Positions 17,624-25,661 of a stretch of 46,349 nt of DNA are shown here, one piece after another. Every line of letters begins with the position of its first letter. Within the stretch, counting starts at the first letter, position 1. The notes under the pieces were generated by a model. That model was not told the DNA's origin. It searched no databases and saw only the letters and a program-made list of their open reading frames with translations. The translations under genes and the position numbers were made by a program. Origin of the DNA: CALCCV01 sp964388665 (GTDB lineage Bacteria; Bdellovibrionota; Bdellovibrionia; Bdellovibrionales; Bdellovibrionaceae); the NCBI GenBank assembly GCA_964388665.1, contig CAYMBJ010000029.1:1-46349 (forward strand), written 5' to 3'.

Positions 17624-18703
17624 GTGGAGACAAAAATACCAACTTTCGATTCTCGAAAAATGGATCATCTCCGCCTGGCTCTAGATCCGCAGAATCAAAC
17701 TCTAGAGCTCAATGATCTACACAAAATAGAGCTTCTCAATGAAGCTCTTCCCGAGTTCGATTTTGACGAGGTGAACACCTCGTCTTATTTTCAACAGCAA
17801 AAGTTAAGCGCGCCGCTTCTCATCTCTTCGATGACGGCTGGGCATGAGTTTGCTCGCGAGATCAATCGCTTGCTCTTTCAAATTTCAGAACGCTTTCAAA
17901 TTTTGCTGGGTGTGGGATCGCAGCGTCGTGATCTCGACAAAGATCAAAAGACCTTGGCTGGCGAGTGGGCCGTGCGCGAGGAGTTTCCCGGCGCCTTGGT
18001 GCTTGCAAACATCGGCATTGCTCAGTTGATTGAGCATGGAGCTGCGCGGGCCTATGAGCTCGTCAGCAGCTTAAGAGCCGTGGGAATTTTTGTTCATGTC
18101 AATGCTCTCCAAGAGTGTTTGCAGCCAGAGGGCACTCCCAGATTTCGTGGGGCCATAAAATGTTTGGCGCAATTGGTGGAAATTTCTAAGGTGCCAGTGG
18201 TGATTAAGGAAGTGGGCTGTGGAATCAATGTCAAAACCATTCAAAGGCTGCAGCAGGAATGTGGGATAAGTTATTTTGACCTTAGCGGAGCAGGCGGTAC
18301 ACACTGGGGGCGAATCGAGGGTGGTCGGTCGAATAAAGATCAAATTCTATATTCGGCTGCAGAGTCGTTTCGCTCCTGGGGGCAGAGCTTGAGCTTTTGC
18401 CTCGAACACGCCACACGTGCCGAGTTAAAAGCTCATCTTTGGGCCTCTGGTGGTGTCAGATCTGGTCTCGATGTGGCAAAGCTCATCGCAATGGGAGCTG
18501 AGATTGTTGGCTTAGCCAAGCCTTGGCTCGAGGCCATGATTGAGATGACTTCAGCGGGCGAGATAAAAATCAAAGACAAAGCTGAAAAAAACCTAGAAAA
18601 CTTGTATGCTCGATTACGTCTCGAGTTGGCCATTGCCATGTTCTGCTCTGGCTGTAAAGATCTTAAGGAGCTCGGGCGAGCTCGGTGGATGCGGAGGGCT
18701 TAA
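17624..18703 (+). CDS. fni: type 2 isopentenyl-diphosphate delta-isomerase
   Basis: FMN- and NAD(P)H-dependent enzyme that interconverts isopentenyl and dimethylallyl diphosphate, the final step of a mevalonate-based route. Family motifs in 359 residues: 'SRKMDHLRLAL' near the start; 'APLLISSMTAGHE' (FMN site); 'LLGVGSQRRDL'; 'HVNALQECLQPEG' (the Mg/substrate Gln-Glu pair); 'VVIKEVGCGIN'; and 'DLSGAGGTHWGRIEGGR'. The start is the GTG at 17624, because a later ATG (17660) would remove the conserved Arg-Lys before the DHL motif. No strong Shine-Dalgarno is seen. It is the first gene of the cluster, one base before the HMG-CoA reductase start. Confidence 0.93.
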   Translation: METKIPTFDSRKMDHLRLALDPQNQTLELNDLHKIELLNEALPEFDFDEVNTSSYFQQQKLSAPLLISSMTAGHEFAREINRLLFQISERFQILLGVGSQRRDLDKDQKTLAGEWAVREEFPGALVLANIGIAQLIEHGAARAYELVSSLRAVGIFVHVNALQECLQPEGTPRFRGAIKCLAQLVEISKVPVVIKEVGCGINVKTIQRLQQECGISYFDLSGAGGTHWGRIEGGRSNKDQILYSAAESFRSWGQSLSFCLEHATRAELKAHLWASGGVRSGLDVAKLIAMGAEIVGLAKPWLEAMIEMTSAGEIKIKDKAEKNLENLYARLRLELAIAMFCSGCKDLKELGRARWMRRA

Positions 18704-18704
18704 A

Positions 18705-20027
18705 ATGAATTTGAATGAACAAAGTCTAGACAAAGTATTTAGAGGTTTTTCAAAACTTTGTTTTCAGGAACGACTGCAGGTTTTGGTGCGGGCGGGTCTG
18801 TTGGCAGAAGAAGGCAGCGAATACCTGCAGCAGGGCGGACTGCGTGACATCTCTCTGGGTGAAAAATTTATTGAAAATGTGATTGGCTACTTTCAGTTGC
18901 CTCTTGGCGTGGCGGTGCACTTTCGCATTGATGGCATAGATCGATTGATTCCAATGGCCGTTGAGGAGACCAGCATCATAGCGGCGGCTAGCAAAACCGC
19001 TAAGTGGATCCGCGAATCGGGGCATATCACCACTCGTAGCTCGGGAGCCAACATTATTGGCCAAATTCAGATAGGCAAGATCAAAAATCTCGAAAGGTTG
19101 CGGTCAGCGTTACAGGCTCATGAAAACTATTGGGTGCAGATGGCCAATCGTGAAGTGGCTTTTGGTTTGGTACAACGTGGGGGTGGCGTAAAATCCATTG
19201 AGCTGCGCGTGTTGCAGCGACCAGATGGTCTAGAGATGGGAGTCTTGCACGTCCTCATGGATCCCTGCGAAGCCATGGGCGCCAATTTGGTTAATCAGGT
19301 CTGCGAATATTTAAAAACTCCAATTGAAGTGGCCACGGGCGAATCCGTAACAATGTGTATTTTGTCAAATCTGGCCGACACCAAGCTCACCACGGCCGAA
19401 ATTGTTCTGGAAAACATAGATGCAGAAGTGGCAGAAAAAATTGAGGAGGCCTCACTCTTTGCCGAGCTGGACCCCTACCGTGCTGCTACAAATAACAAAG
19501 GTGTGCTCAATGGCATGGATCCGATTCTTATCGCAACAGGAAACGATTGGCGCGCTGTAGAGTCGGGAGTTCACGCATTTGCTTGCAAAGACGGGCGCTA
19601 TCGTAGCATCACTCGCTGGCAGCGCAATGGCAAAGCCCTTGTCGGCACGCTTCAAGCGCCGATTGTGGTCGGCACAGTCGGTGGTGTGACAACTCTCCAT
19701 CCCACAGCTTCTTTGTGTATGAGGATTTTGGGAGTGACGGGGGCTCAAGATCTCGCCCGAGTGGTGGCCGCCGTAGGTTTGACTCAGAATTTAGGCGCTT
19801 TGCGGGCCTTAGTGACCGACGGAATCATTGAGGGGCATATGCGGCTGCACATTAAGAATTTGAGTTTGGGTGCTGGCGCCAACGAAATTGAAATGCCTGT
19901 CTTGCAAAAAAAATTAGAAGCGATTTTGTCGGCGCGAAAGCGAATCTCCTTGTCGCAGGCGATTGATGCTTTGACAGAACTTCGAGCGCAGCGAGGCCAC
20001 GCAGAAAATAGCGAGATCCTGCAGTAA
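18705..20027 (+). CDS. mvaA: hydroxymethylglutaryl-CoA reductase, class II (bacterial type)
   Basis: Reduces HMG-CoA to mevalonate, the committed step of the mevalonate pathway. The 440-residue soluble protein belongs to the class II branch, known from Pseudomonas mevalonii, in having no membrane domain. It begins 'LNEQSLDKVFRGFSKLCFQE', then has 'VEETSIIAAASKTAKW' (catalytic Glu region), 'VLMDPCEAMGANLVNQVCE', 'NKGVLNGMDPILIATGNDWR' (Lys/Asp region) and 'IIEGHMRLHIKNLS' (catalytic His). The ATG at 18705 lies after GGAGGG and one base beyond the fni stop. Its placement with three GHMP-family genes and an isomerase argues for a biosynthetic role even though many class II enzymes are annotated as degradative. 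Confidence 0.93.
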   Translation: MNLNEQSLDKVFRGFSKLCFQERLQVLVRAGLLAEEGSEYLQQGGLRDISLGEKFIENVIGYFQLPLGVAVHFRIDGIDRLIPMAVEETSIIAAASKTAKWIRESGHITTRSSGANIIGQIQIGKIKNLERLRSALQAHENYWVQMANREVAFGLVQRGGGVKSIELRVLQRPDGLEMGVLHVLMDPCEAMGANLVNQVCEYLKTPIEVATGESVTMCILSNLADTKLTTAEIVLENIDAEVAEKIEEASLFAELDPYRAATNNKGVLNGMDPILIATGNDWRAVESGVHAFACKDGRYRSITRWQRNGKALVGTLQAPIVVGTVGGVTTLHPTASLCMRILGVTGAQDLARVVAAVGLTQNLGALRALVTDGIIEGHMRLHIKNLSLGAGANEIEMPVLQKKLEAILSARKRISLSQAIDALTELRAQRGHAENSEILQ

Positions 20028-20924
20028 GTGAGCTGCATCAAAATTCCGGCAAAGACTTTTATACTCGGTGAATATCTGGCTCTGGCCGGAGGCCCGGCCT
20101 TGCTGCTTGCACATGAACCCTGTTATGAGATGAGCGCTGTACCTGATTCCGCTGCGGCAACGCAATTTCATCCTGATTCTCCGGTTGCTAAATTTGTTCA
20201 AGAGCATTCGCGGATCTTTGCCAAACACCATTTGCAATTTCATGCTCCGGAGGGTTTGCGCGGCTTTGGATCATCGACAGCAGAGGTGTTGGGCGCCATG
20301 AGATGGTCTGATAGGCTCGCTCATAGCGAAGCCCCTAATACAAAACGAGCCTGGGAAGATCACCAAATCTATTTGCAAGCGGCTGAAGTCGGCTCGTCCC
20401 GCCCAAGTGGTTACGACTTTTTAGCTCAGTGGTCCTTGGAACCCGGTTTCTTCTGGATCGAAAAAAACTCGCAGACACTGGCGAAATCGCAATGGCCATT
20501 TGCAGATTTGACCTGCATCGTTGTGGCGACCGGAGCTAAGTTGGCCACACATGAGCATTTGCAAAAGCTCCAGCGCGAGAGTGTTTTTGTTGAGGAGCTC
20601 TGTCAACGGCTCGAGCCCATCGTGATCAGAGCAAAAGCTCTGTTCGAGTCGTCTTCGGTACATGAGAGCCCGTCGGCCGCGCAGCAATTTTGTCGATGCA
20701 TCATTGAGTTTAGCGGGATTCTTGATGAGTTGAGTTTGGTGTCTGATGGGACAAGAGCTCTGTTGCAGGTCATTCGCGTATGGCCTGGAATCTGCGCTGC
20801 CAAAGGCTGTGGTGCAATGGGAGCTGACGCTGTGACGCTCATTGTAGAAAATCAGTATCTGGAGCAGATAAGCAGACACCTGGCAGATTTATCTCTGCGC
20901 ACTTTGTGTGCCGTCTCTCGCTGA
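20028..20924 (+). CDS. GHMP kinase, probable phosphomevalonate kinase
   Basis: Probably phosphorylates 5-phosphomevalonate, inferred because the two other GHMP-type genes of this operon match mevalonate kinase and diphosphomevalonate decarboxylase better. It is 298 residues. The N-terminal motif is 'IKIPAKTFILGEYLALAGGP', close to PGKLxxxGEYxVL of phosphomevalonate kinases. The ATP-loop motif 2 is 'GLRGFGSSTAEVLGA' and motif 3 is 'CAAKGCGAMGADAVTL'. 'SSRPSGYDFLAQW' resembles the substrate-contacting GSGYD segment. It starts at GTG 20028, directly after the TAA of mvaA with no gap, so translation is likely coupled. It is shorter than most characterised phosphomevalonate kinases (about 350 or more residues). 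Confidence 0.75.
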   Translation: MSCIKIPAKTFILGEYLALAGGPALLLAHEPCYEMSAVPDSAAATQFHPDSPVAKFVQEHSRIFAKHHLQFHAPEGLRGFGSSTAEVLGAMRWSDRLAHSEAPNTKRAWEDHQIYLQAAEVGSSRPSGYDFLAQWSLEPGFFWIEKNSQTLAKSQWPFADLTCIVVATGAKLATHEHLQKLQRESVFVEELCQRLEPIVIRAKALFESSSVHESPSAAQQFCRCIIEFSGILDELSLVSDGTRALLQVIRVWPGICAAKGCGAMGADAVTLIVENQYLEQISRHLADLSLRTLCAVSR

Positions 20925-20986
20925 GCCCTGTTTGCAGTGAAAAATTGCAGATGACAGGGTCAATCAATGATGGCTATGCTGCTGCC

Positions 20987-22009
20987 ATGAGTACACAAAA
21001 ATGGGTAGCCCAGGCGCCTACCAATATAGCCTGGATAAAGTATATGGGAAAACGCAATGAGGCGACCAATTTGCCAATCAATGCGTCGCTGTCTTACTCC
21101 TTGCCCTATCTTCACACCCGTGTGGAGATAGAGAAAATTTCGGGAACCGCGGACATTTGGGAGCGCCTTGTGGATGACGACCTTCGACCCACTGAGTTTC
21201 CAAAGAGTGCGATTGACCGCTATCTTAAGCATTTTGAGTTTTTAAAAAAAACTTGGGGCATGGAAAAGCATTTCTACTGCATCCGCTCTGCTAATAATTT
21301 TTCTGCAGACTGTGGCATGGCCAGTTCAGCAAGTAGCTTTGCTGCCCTAACCAAGGCTGCGGCGCTTGCATTTCAAGACGAGTCTGCGCAAAAAAGCATG
21401 CCGACACTTAGGGATCTGAGTAAATTGAGTCGTCAGGGCAGTGGCTCCAGTTGCCGATCATTTTTTGATTCCTGGGCGCTTTGGTCGGGGGAAGCGGCTG
21501 AGCCTTTGGAGTTGCCGTTTCAGAATTTAATCCATATCGCAGCCTTGGTGGACAACACGAAAAAAACAATATCGTCTACCGAAGCTCATCGCATGATTCA
21601 GACCAGTTTGCTCTTTGAGGGGCGGGCTCAGCGAGCGGAGTCGCGCTTGGGATCCTTGCTCACAGAACTGCGCAGTGAAAATTGGGAGCAGTGCTTTAAA
21701 ATTTGTTTTCAAGAGTTTTGGGATATGCATGCGCTTTTCTTAACCTCAACAGAGCCTTTTAGTTTTTTGAGGCCAAGCTCACTTGAGTGCATCAATTCAG
21801 CGCTTGAATATTGGCGCGAGCACCGCGATGGGCCTGTGATTACAGTGGATGCCGGCGCCAATGTGCATTTCTTTTTTCGTCACAATCAGGAGTCTTGCGC
21901 GACTTGGTGGTTGGAGAAGCTCAATGACAACAGAGTTCAGACAGTATCGAATCTGTCTGCGAATATGGCTGCAAATGCAGACGCGGATTCGACTGCGCCA
22001 ACAAGCTAG
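20987..22009 (+). CDS. mvaD: diphosphomevalonate decarboxylase
   Basis: ATP-dependent decarboxylation of mevalonate 5-diphosphate to isopentenyl diphosphate. Of 340 residues, the N-terminus 'WVAQAPTNIAWIKYMGKRNE' followed by 'NLPINASLSYSLPYL' is diagnostic for the family. 'DCGMASSASSFAALTKAAAL' is the ATP-binding loop, and 'LSRQGSGSSCRSFFDSWALW' holds the conserved Ser-Gly-Ser-x-x-R/S. 'VITVDAGANVHFFF' is the C-terminal aspartate segment. The ATG at 20987 was chosen because homologues start just before this motif. An in-frame ATG at 20951 would add 12 residues, and neither has a good Shine-Dalgarno. A 7-bp gap separates it from the next kinase gene. Confidence 0.93.
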   Translation: MSTQKWVAQAPTNIAWIKYMGKRNEATNLPINASLSYSLPYLHTRVEIEKISGTADIWERLVDDDLRPTEFPKSAIDRYLKHFEFLKKTWGMEKHFYCIRSANNFSADCGMASSASSFAALTKAAALAFQDESAQKSMPTLRDLSKLSRQGSGSSCRSFFDSWALWSGEAAEPLELPFQNLIHIAALVDNTKKTISSTEAHRMIQTSLLFEGRAQRAESRLGSLLTELRSENWEQCFKICFQEFWDMHALFLTSTEPFSFLRPSSLECINSALEYWREHRDGPVITVDAGANVHFFFRHNQESCATWWLEKLNDNRVQTVSNLSANMAANADADSTAPTS

Positions 22010-22016
22010 CTGAGTC

Positions 22017-22928
22017 ATGAGCAGTCAATTCACCAGTCAAGCTTTTGGCAAATGGATTCTCTCAGGTGAGCACTCCGTTCTGCGTGGTGGTGCGAGCTTG
22101 GTGTTGCCGCTAAGGTCTCGCTTTTTAGAAATGACTTACACGCGTCCGAGTTCAGAGCTCGCGATGCCACTCAGAGCTGATTTTTCCGGGCCCAATGCTG
22201 ACGAATATCAAATGATTTTTTGGGGCGTATTGGAGCATGCGTGTGAGTTGTTGCAAATTCCACGTAGAGAGTTTCAAGGACAACTTCATTTGCAATGCAA
22301 ATTGCCCTTGGGCGCAGGTCTTGGTGCATCGGCGGCTATGTGCGTGCTCATGGCGAGATGGTTTTCATTTCTAAAGATGATACCCGCTACTGATGAATTT
22401 TCGATGGCGCAGCGACTTGAAGACTTGTTTCATGGCAAAAGCTCTGGTGTTGATATTGCTTCGGCGAGTTCTGGACAACCACTAGAATTTAAAATAGGCC
22501 ATGATCCAAAGTATTTTGAACTCACGTGGCGACCACTCTTGTATTTGTCATACTGTGGCCATAGGGGCGTAACCAAAGAGTGTGTAGAGCAAGTGAATAG
22601 GTTTGGAGCGGCCTCTCCGAGAGCACTGCAAGAGACTGATGCGCAAATGCAAGAGTCAGTAGAGCTTTGCCGCGCAGCCATGACCAATTTGCAAAACTCA
22701 GAATCTGAGAGATTTGCCTTGCTCAGCAGAGCAATGAATCTGGCTCATCAATCTTTTCAAAGTTGGGGGCTCACGCAAGGTGATGTGGCTGAGCATATCA
22801 AAATGCTGCGTTCTTCAGGTGCTGAAGCAGTTAAGCCCACTGGTTCGGGAGGGGGTGGCTATATTCTCAGTTTGTGGCAAGAGCCGCCGCCTGCACATCT
22901 CCAGTCCACACTGCTCAGCTGCTTTTAG
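22017..22928 (+). CDS. GHMP kinase, probable mevalonate kinase
   Basis: Predicted to phosphorylate mevalonate to 5-phosphomevalonate. It is 303 residues with all three GHMP motifs: 'FGKWILSGEHSVLRGG' (motif 1, with the GEHxVxxG typical of mevalonate kinases), 'LPLGAGLGASAAMCVLMARW' (motif 2, P-loop-like) and 'AVKPTGSGGGGYILSLW' (motif 3). 'GKSSGVDIASASSG' matches the catalytic aspartate segment. It is the fifth gene of the mevalonate cluster. With its four partners it completes the path from HMG-CoA to IPP/DMAPP. HMG-CoA synthase and thiolase are not in the window. Confidence 0.85.
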   Translation: MSSQFTSQAFGKWILSGEHSVLRGGASLVLPLRSRFLEMTYTRPSSELAMPLRADFSGPNADEYQMIFWGVLEHACELLQIPRREFQGQLHLQCKLPLGAGLGASAAMCVLMARWFSFLKMIPATDEFSMAQRLEDLFHGKSSGVDIASASSGQPLEFKIGHDPKYFELTWRPLLYLSYCGHRGVTKECVEQVNRFGAASPRALQETDAQMQESVELCRAAMTNLQNSESERFALLSRAMNLAHQSFQSWGLTQGDVAEHIKMLRSSGAEAVKPTGSGGGGYILSLWQEPPPAHLQSTLLSCF

Positions 22929-22938
22929 GTGGTAGTTC

Positions 22939-23946
22939 ATGAAGATGTTTAAGAATCTTTTGAAAATTTCTGTGGAGGCGATGCTCGTCTCCACAGTGGG
23001 CGGCGCAGAGGAGTTGCCGTCGACAGCTCAACCTCCAAGCGGGATTGACTCCATCACCATAACCAGATCAAGCGATGGCAATTTGCTCAGAATTAAAGAA
23101 TTTTCCACCGACACGGTGCGAGCGAGCCAGCTTTCTCAAAAATGGGTCTCATTTTCACAGCTCCTGAAAGTGTCGCCTGAACTCAGTGAACAAGATTCAG
23201 CGAGAACCTTGGATTTTCAATCCCTGACTCCGCCTTTTTCAGATTTGCAAATCAAATCGCTAGGGTTGGGGCTCACTTACTCTGATCATGCCAAGGATGT
23301 TTCACTTCAGGGTGCAGTGCTGTTTGAAAAAAACTCAGTACCCACCCGCATTCAAGACCCCATAGTCTTTCGCAACTCTTTGGATTACGAAGCGGAGGTG
23401 GCCCTATTGATGCATCGACAAGAGCCCGAACTGTTCGGATTTCTTCTGCACAATGACCTGTCAGATCGCATGATTCAAATTCAAGAGTTTGACGAAAAGA
23501 ACATGGCTCCTGGATTCGGGCGTGCGAAGAGTTTTCCAGGCTCCAATGCTTTTGGACCGATTGTGCTAATTGGTGACGAATCGGTGTGGGATCAAATTGA
23601 AGTTAAGCTCATCGTCAAGGGGCAACTTCGGCAGACGGTACGACCCGCACAGAATATACTTAGGCCGATGCAGATTCACAAATTGGTTTTTACGGCGAGC
23701 GCATTGGTTTCGCCAGAAATTCAGTGGGTGCTCATCGGCACTGGGACTCCATCTGGTACAATTTTTCGCAGCCCGAATACTTGGGAGAAGATAAAACTGA
23801 TATTCTCCTCGGCCTTTGATTTTTCTCGGGCGAAACAAGCCTGGGTCAAAAGTTTCGACTTTTTAAAGCCTGGCGACAAGTTGGAATTTGTCTCTGAACA
23901 GCTCGGAAAATTTCATACTGAGGTCGTTCAATCAGATCCCCACTGA
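22939..23946 (+). CDS. fumarylacetoacetate hydrolase family protein
   Basis: A 335-residue protein whose C-terminal about 230 residues match the FAH fold: 'LGLGLTYSDHAKDVSLQGAV' (compare VGLNYxDHxxE), 'DYEAEVALLMHRQ' (metal-binding glutamates), 'GFLLHNDLSDRMIQ', 'KSFPGSNAFGPIVL' and 'WVLIGTGTPSGTIF' (compare TGTPxGV). These enzymes cleave or decarboxylate 2-oxo or acyl-pyruvate substrates. The first about 24 residues are basic then hydrophobic and end 'VSTVGGAEE', a possible but weak export signal. It starts 11 bp after the mevalonate kinase stop and is probably co-transcribed, yet FAH enzymes have no known step in that pathway. The substrate is unknown. Confidence 0.8.
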   Translation: MKMFKNLLKISVEAMLVSTVGGAEELPSTAQPPSGIDSITITRSSDGNLLRIKEFSTDTVRASQLSQKWVSFSQLLKVSPELSEQDSARTLDFQSLTPPFSDLQIKSLGLGLTYSDHAKDVSLQGAVLFEKNSVPTRIQDPIVFRNSLDYEAEVALLMHRQEPELFGFLLHNDLSDRMIQIQEFDEKNMAPGFGRAKSFPGSNAFGPIVLIGDESVWDQIEVKLIVKGQLRQTVRPAQNILRPMQIHKLVFTASALVSPEIQWVLIGTGTPSGTIFRSPNTWEKIKLIFSSAFDFSRAKQAWVKSFDFLKPGDKLEFVSEQLGKFHTEVVQSDPH

Positions 23947-24170
23947 AAGGCCTGGGAGGCTGTAGCGGTTCGACCTTAGTAGGGGTTTTTAGTCATCATT
24001 TTATCGGTTCTGCCTTGAGTCTGTGGCAATAGGATTCATCGGATTTTTGTACATTGTGACACCCATTGATTAATTCGTAGACGCCTTTCTCAGAGTTATG
24101 AGGAGGAGAGGCGGCATGTTTATTGTAGGTTAGTTTACATTGGCAATAGATTTTGCTGCGGGGGTATTCG

Positions 24171-24821
24171 GTGGATAATTTTTTTAAGCGTTTCAATTTG
24201 ATACAGGTTTTTTGCAGCCTTTCGCTGGCTTTTTTCAGTACCGGCTGTGGCTCGCCATTTACCGGAGGCGGCGGTTCCACTGCCTCGCCCGCTGACTCAT
24301 CGCAGGGCTCTCCTTCTGGAGATACAGCTCCTACCGGCGATACAAATCAGCCTTTGGCGAATGAGGGCTCCATAGTCATCGAGGATCTCAATAAGTCACA
24401 ATCGGCCTCAAGCTATTATGGCGTGACCGAAAAGATTCAATTTAAAATGCCAAGCAGTGGAGAGTATGAAATCGTTTTAGTAACAGAGCCACAGGGCACG
24501 TTGAGCCTTGAGTCGGGAGCAGTGGTCGCTGTAGACATGCCCGTCGATTTTTCGGATTCAGGCGGTTCGGCTTTTTTGATGTACAGCTCACCAGACTCAT
24601 CCACGTCGTCCTTGGATGAACTGAGAATCAAGATCTTTCAAAAAAAGAGTGAGGGTGAAGTCACGTCCAAGGAGATTGCCACAGTCGCTATGACAATCAA
24701 TAACTCTCTCCACAAGTGCGACCTGCTTGGGGCCGATCCTTTTGATCCAAATAAGCTTTCACCTGGATTTCAGAAAAATGGTGATGGGGCCAATAATGTG
24801 AAAAATGTTTTTGATGCCTAA
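24171..24821 (+). CDS. lipoprotein with Ser/Gly-rich linker, 5' part of a gene split by TAA
   Basis: The GTG at 24171 follows a G-rich Shine-Dalgarno and begins a lipoprotein signal: basic start, hydrophobic 'LIQVFCSLSLAFFSTGC', with STGC as lipobox. A low-complexity Gly/Ser/Thr/Pro linker (about residues 26-60) follows. Next is a beta-rich segment ('EKIQFKMPSSGEYEIVLVTE') that is probably an independent domain, then 'HKCDLLGADPFDPNKLSPGF'. The frame ends at TAA 24819-24821, right after 'NVKNVFDA'. The same frame continues at once with GAQASCLEAVKQYPSN and a Sel1-repeat region to 25574. This looks like one gene carrying a nonsense codon. It may be a pseudogene, a sequencing error or a readthrough site. 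Confidence 0.72.
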   Translation: MDNFFKRFNLIQVFCSLSLAFFSTGCGSPFTGGGGSTASPADSSQGSPSGDTAPTGDTNQPLANEGSIVIEDLNKSQSASSYYGVTEKIQFKMPSSGEYEIVLVTEPQGTLSLESGAVVAVDMPVDFSDSGGSAFLMYSSPDSSTSSLDELRIKIFQKKSEGEVTSKEIATVAMTINNSLHKCDLLGADPFDPNKLSPGFQKNGDGANNVKNVFDA

Positions 24822-24839
24822 GGTGCACAAGCCAGTTGC

Positions 24840-25574
24840 TTGGAGGCTGTGAAGCAGTACCCTTCGAATGTGCGGTTTCAAGCTCAGTTGGGTCGCGCCT
24901 ATATGGTGGATGATCTTACCAGCGAAGGAATGAAGTATCTAGCTCCATTGGTAGAGGCAAAAAATCCAACGGCTTTGCACACTGTGGGAGTGCGCTACTT
25001 ATTGGGTTCGGATGGTTTTGCTAAGGACTATCTCATGGCCAGGCAGATGTTTGATGCGGCTGCCGAGCAGAAGCACTTGGGAGCTTTTTATGAGCTCTCA
25101 AAGATCTACAAAGACGGCTTGGGCGTTCCCATTGATCTCGGCAAACACTTTGAAAATCTGCGCAATTGCTCAGAGGCAGCTTATAGCTTTCACTGGTGTC
25201 AACACAACTTGGCCTACGCTTATAGAGACGGACTCGGTGTGGCCAAGAGTGACCAGCTTGCAGTAAAATGGTGGTTGAAAGCGGCGGCACAGACCAACCG
25301 CTGGGCAAACTATGAATTGGGCGTGATGTATGAAAAAGGCACGGGTGTCGCCAAAGACTTACAAAAGGCGCGAGAATTCTACTTGGCCGCTTATGAGTTC
25401 AAAACGGATTGGTCTGCGGTGGCCTTGACAAGATTGTATCGCGATGGCTTAGGTGTTGCTAAAAATAAGGCGACCGCCATCAAGTACTACGAAGATGCGA
25501 TCATGTTTGGCAATGGCAATCGAGTGGCAGCAGTTGCCGAGACCGAATTGAACGCTCTCAAGGCCGAGAAGTAA
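24840..25574 (+). CDS. Sel1-like repeat protein, 3' part of the same split gene
   Basis: Encodes about 245 residues of tandem Sel1-like (TPR-related) helical repeats. Recognisable units are 'ALHTVGVRYLLGSDGFAKDY', 'AFYELSKIYKDGLGVPID', 'CQHNLAYAYRDGLGVAKSD', 'ANYELGVMYEKGTGVAKD' and 'ALTRLYRDGLGVAKN', each followed by an A-x-x-Y/W-W/Y-x-x-A helix. Such repeats bind partner proteins. There is no own signal peptide. The first in-frame start codons (TTG 24840, GTG 24849) have no Shine-Dalgarno, and the preceding codons after TAA (GAQASC) look coding. It is best read as the continuation of the upstream lipoprotein. If it is expressed alone it would stay cytoplasmic. Confidence 0.72.
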   Translation: MEAVKQYPSNVRFQAQLGRAYMVDDLTSEGMKYLAPLVEAKNPTALHTVGVRYLLGSDGFAKDYLMARQMFDAAAEQKHLGAFYELSKIYKDGLGVPIDLGKHFENLRNCSEAAYSFHWCQHNLAYAYRDGLGVAKSDQLAVKWWLKAAAQTNRWANYELGVMYEKGTGVAKDLQKAREFYLAAYEFKTDWSAVALTRLYRDGLGVAKNKATAIKYYEDAIMFGNGNRVAAVAETELNALKAEK

Positions 25575-25640
25575 ATCCAAGCCAATTTTTCAATGGCAGA
25601 AGATTTTTCTTTTTCAGGAGCCTATAACCTAAACGCGATA

Positions 25641-25659
25641 ATAATCACCTGGTGATTAT
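25641..25659. other. perfect 19-bp palindrome between convergent genes
   Basis: ATAATCACC and GGTGATTAT are perfect inverted 9-mers around a single T. The site lies in the 87-bp gap between the convergent Sel1 gene (stop 25574) and the proline-rich protein gene (stop 25662). It could serve as a weak bidirectional terminator or as an operator. There is no adjacent T run, so terminator function is uncertain. Confidence 0.35.
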
Positions 25660-25661
25660 GG

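Noticed and set aside
24140..24157. TTGGCA...TTGCT resembling a sigma-54 promoter upstream of the Sel1 lipoprotein
   Set aside because: The GG and GC elements are 11 bases apart instead of the required 10, and the site is only about 14 bp from the start codon.
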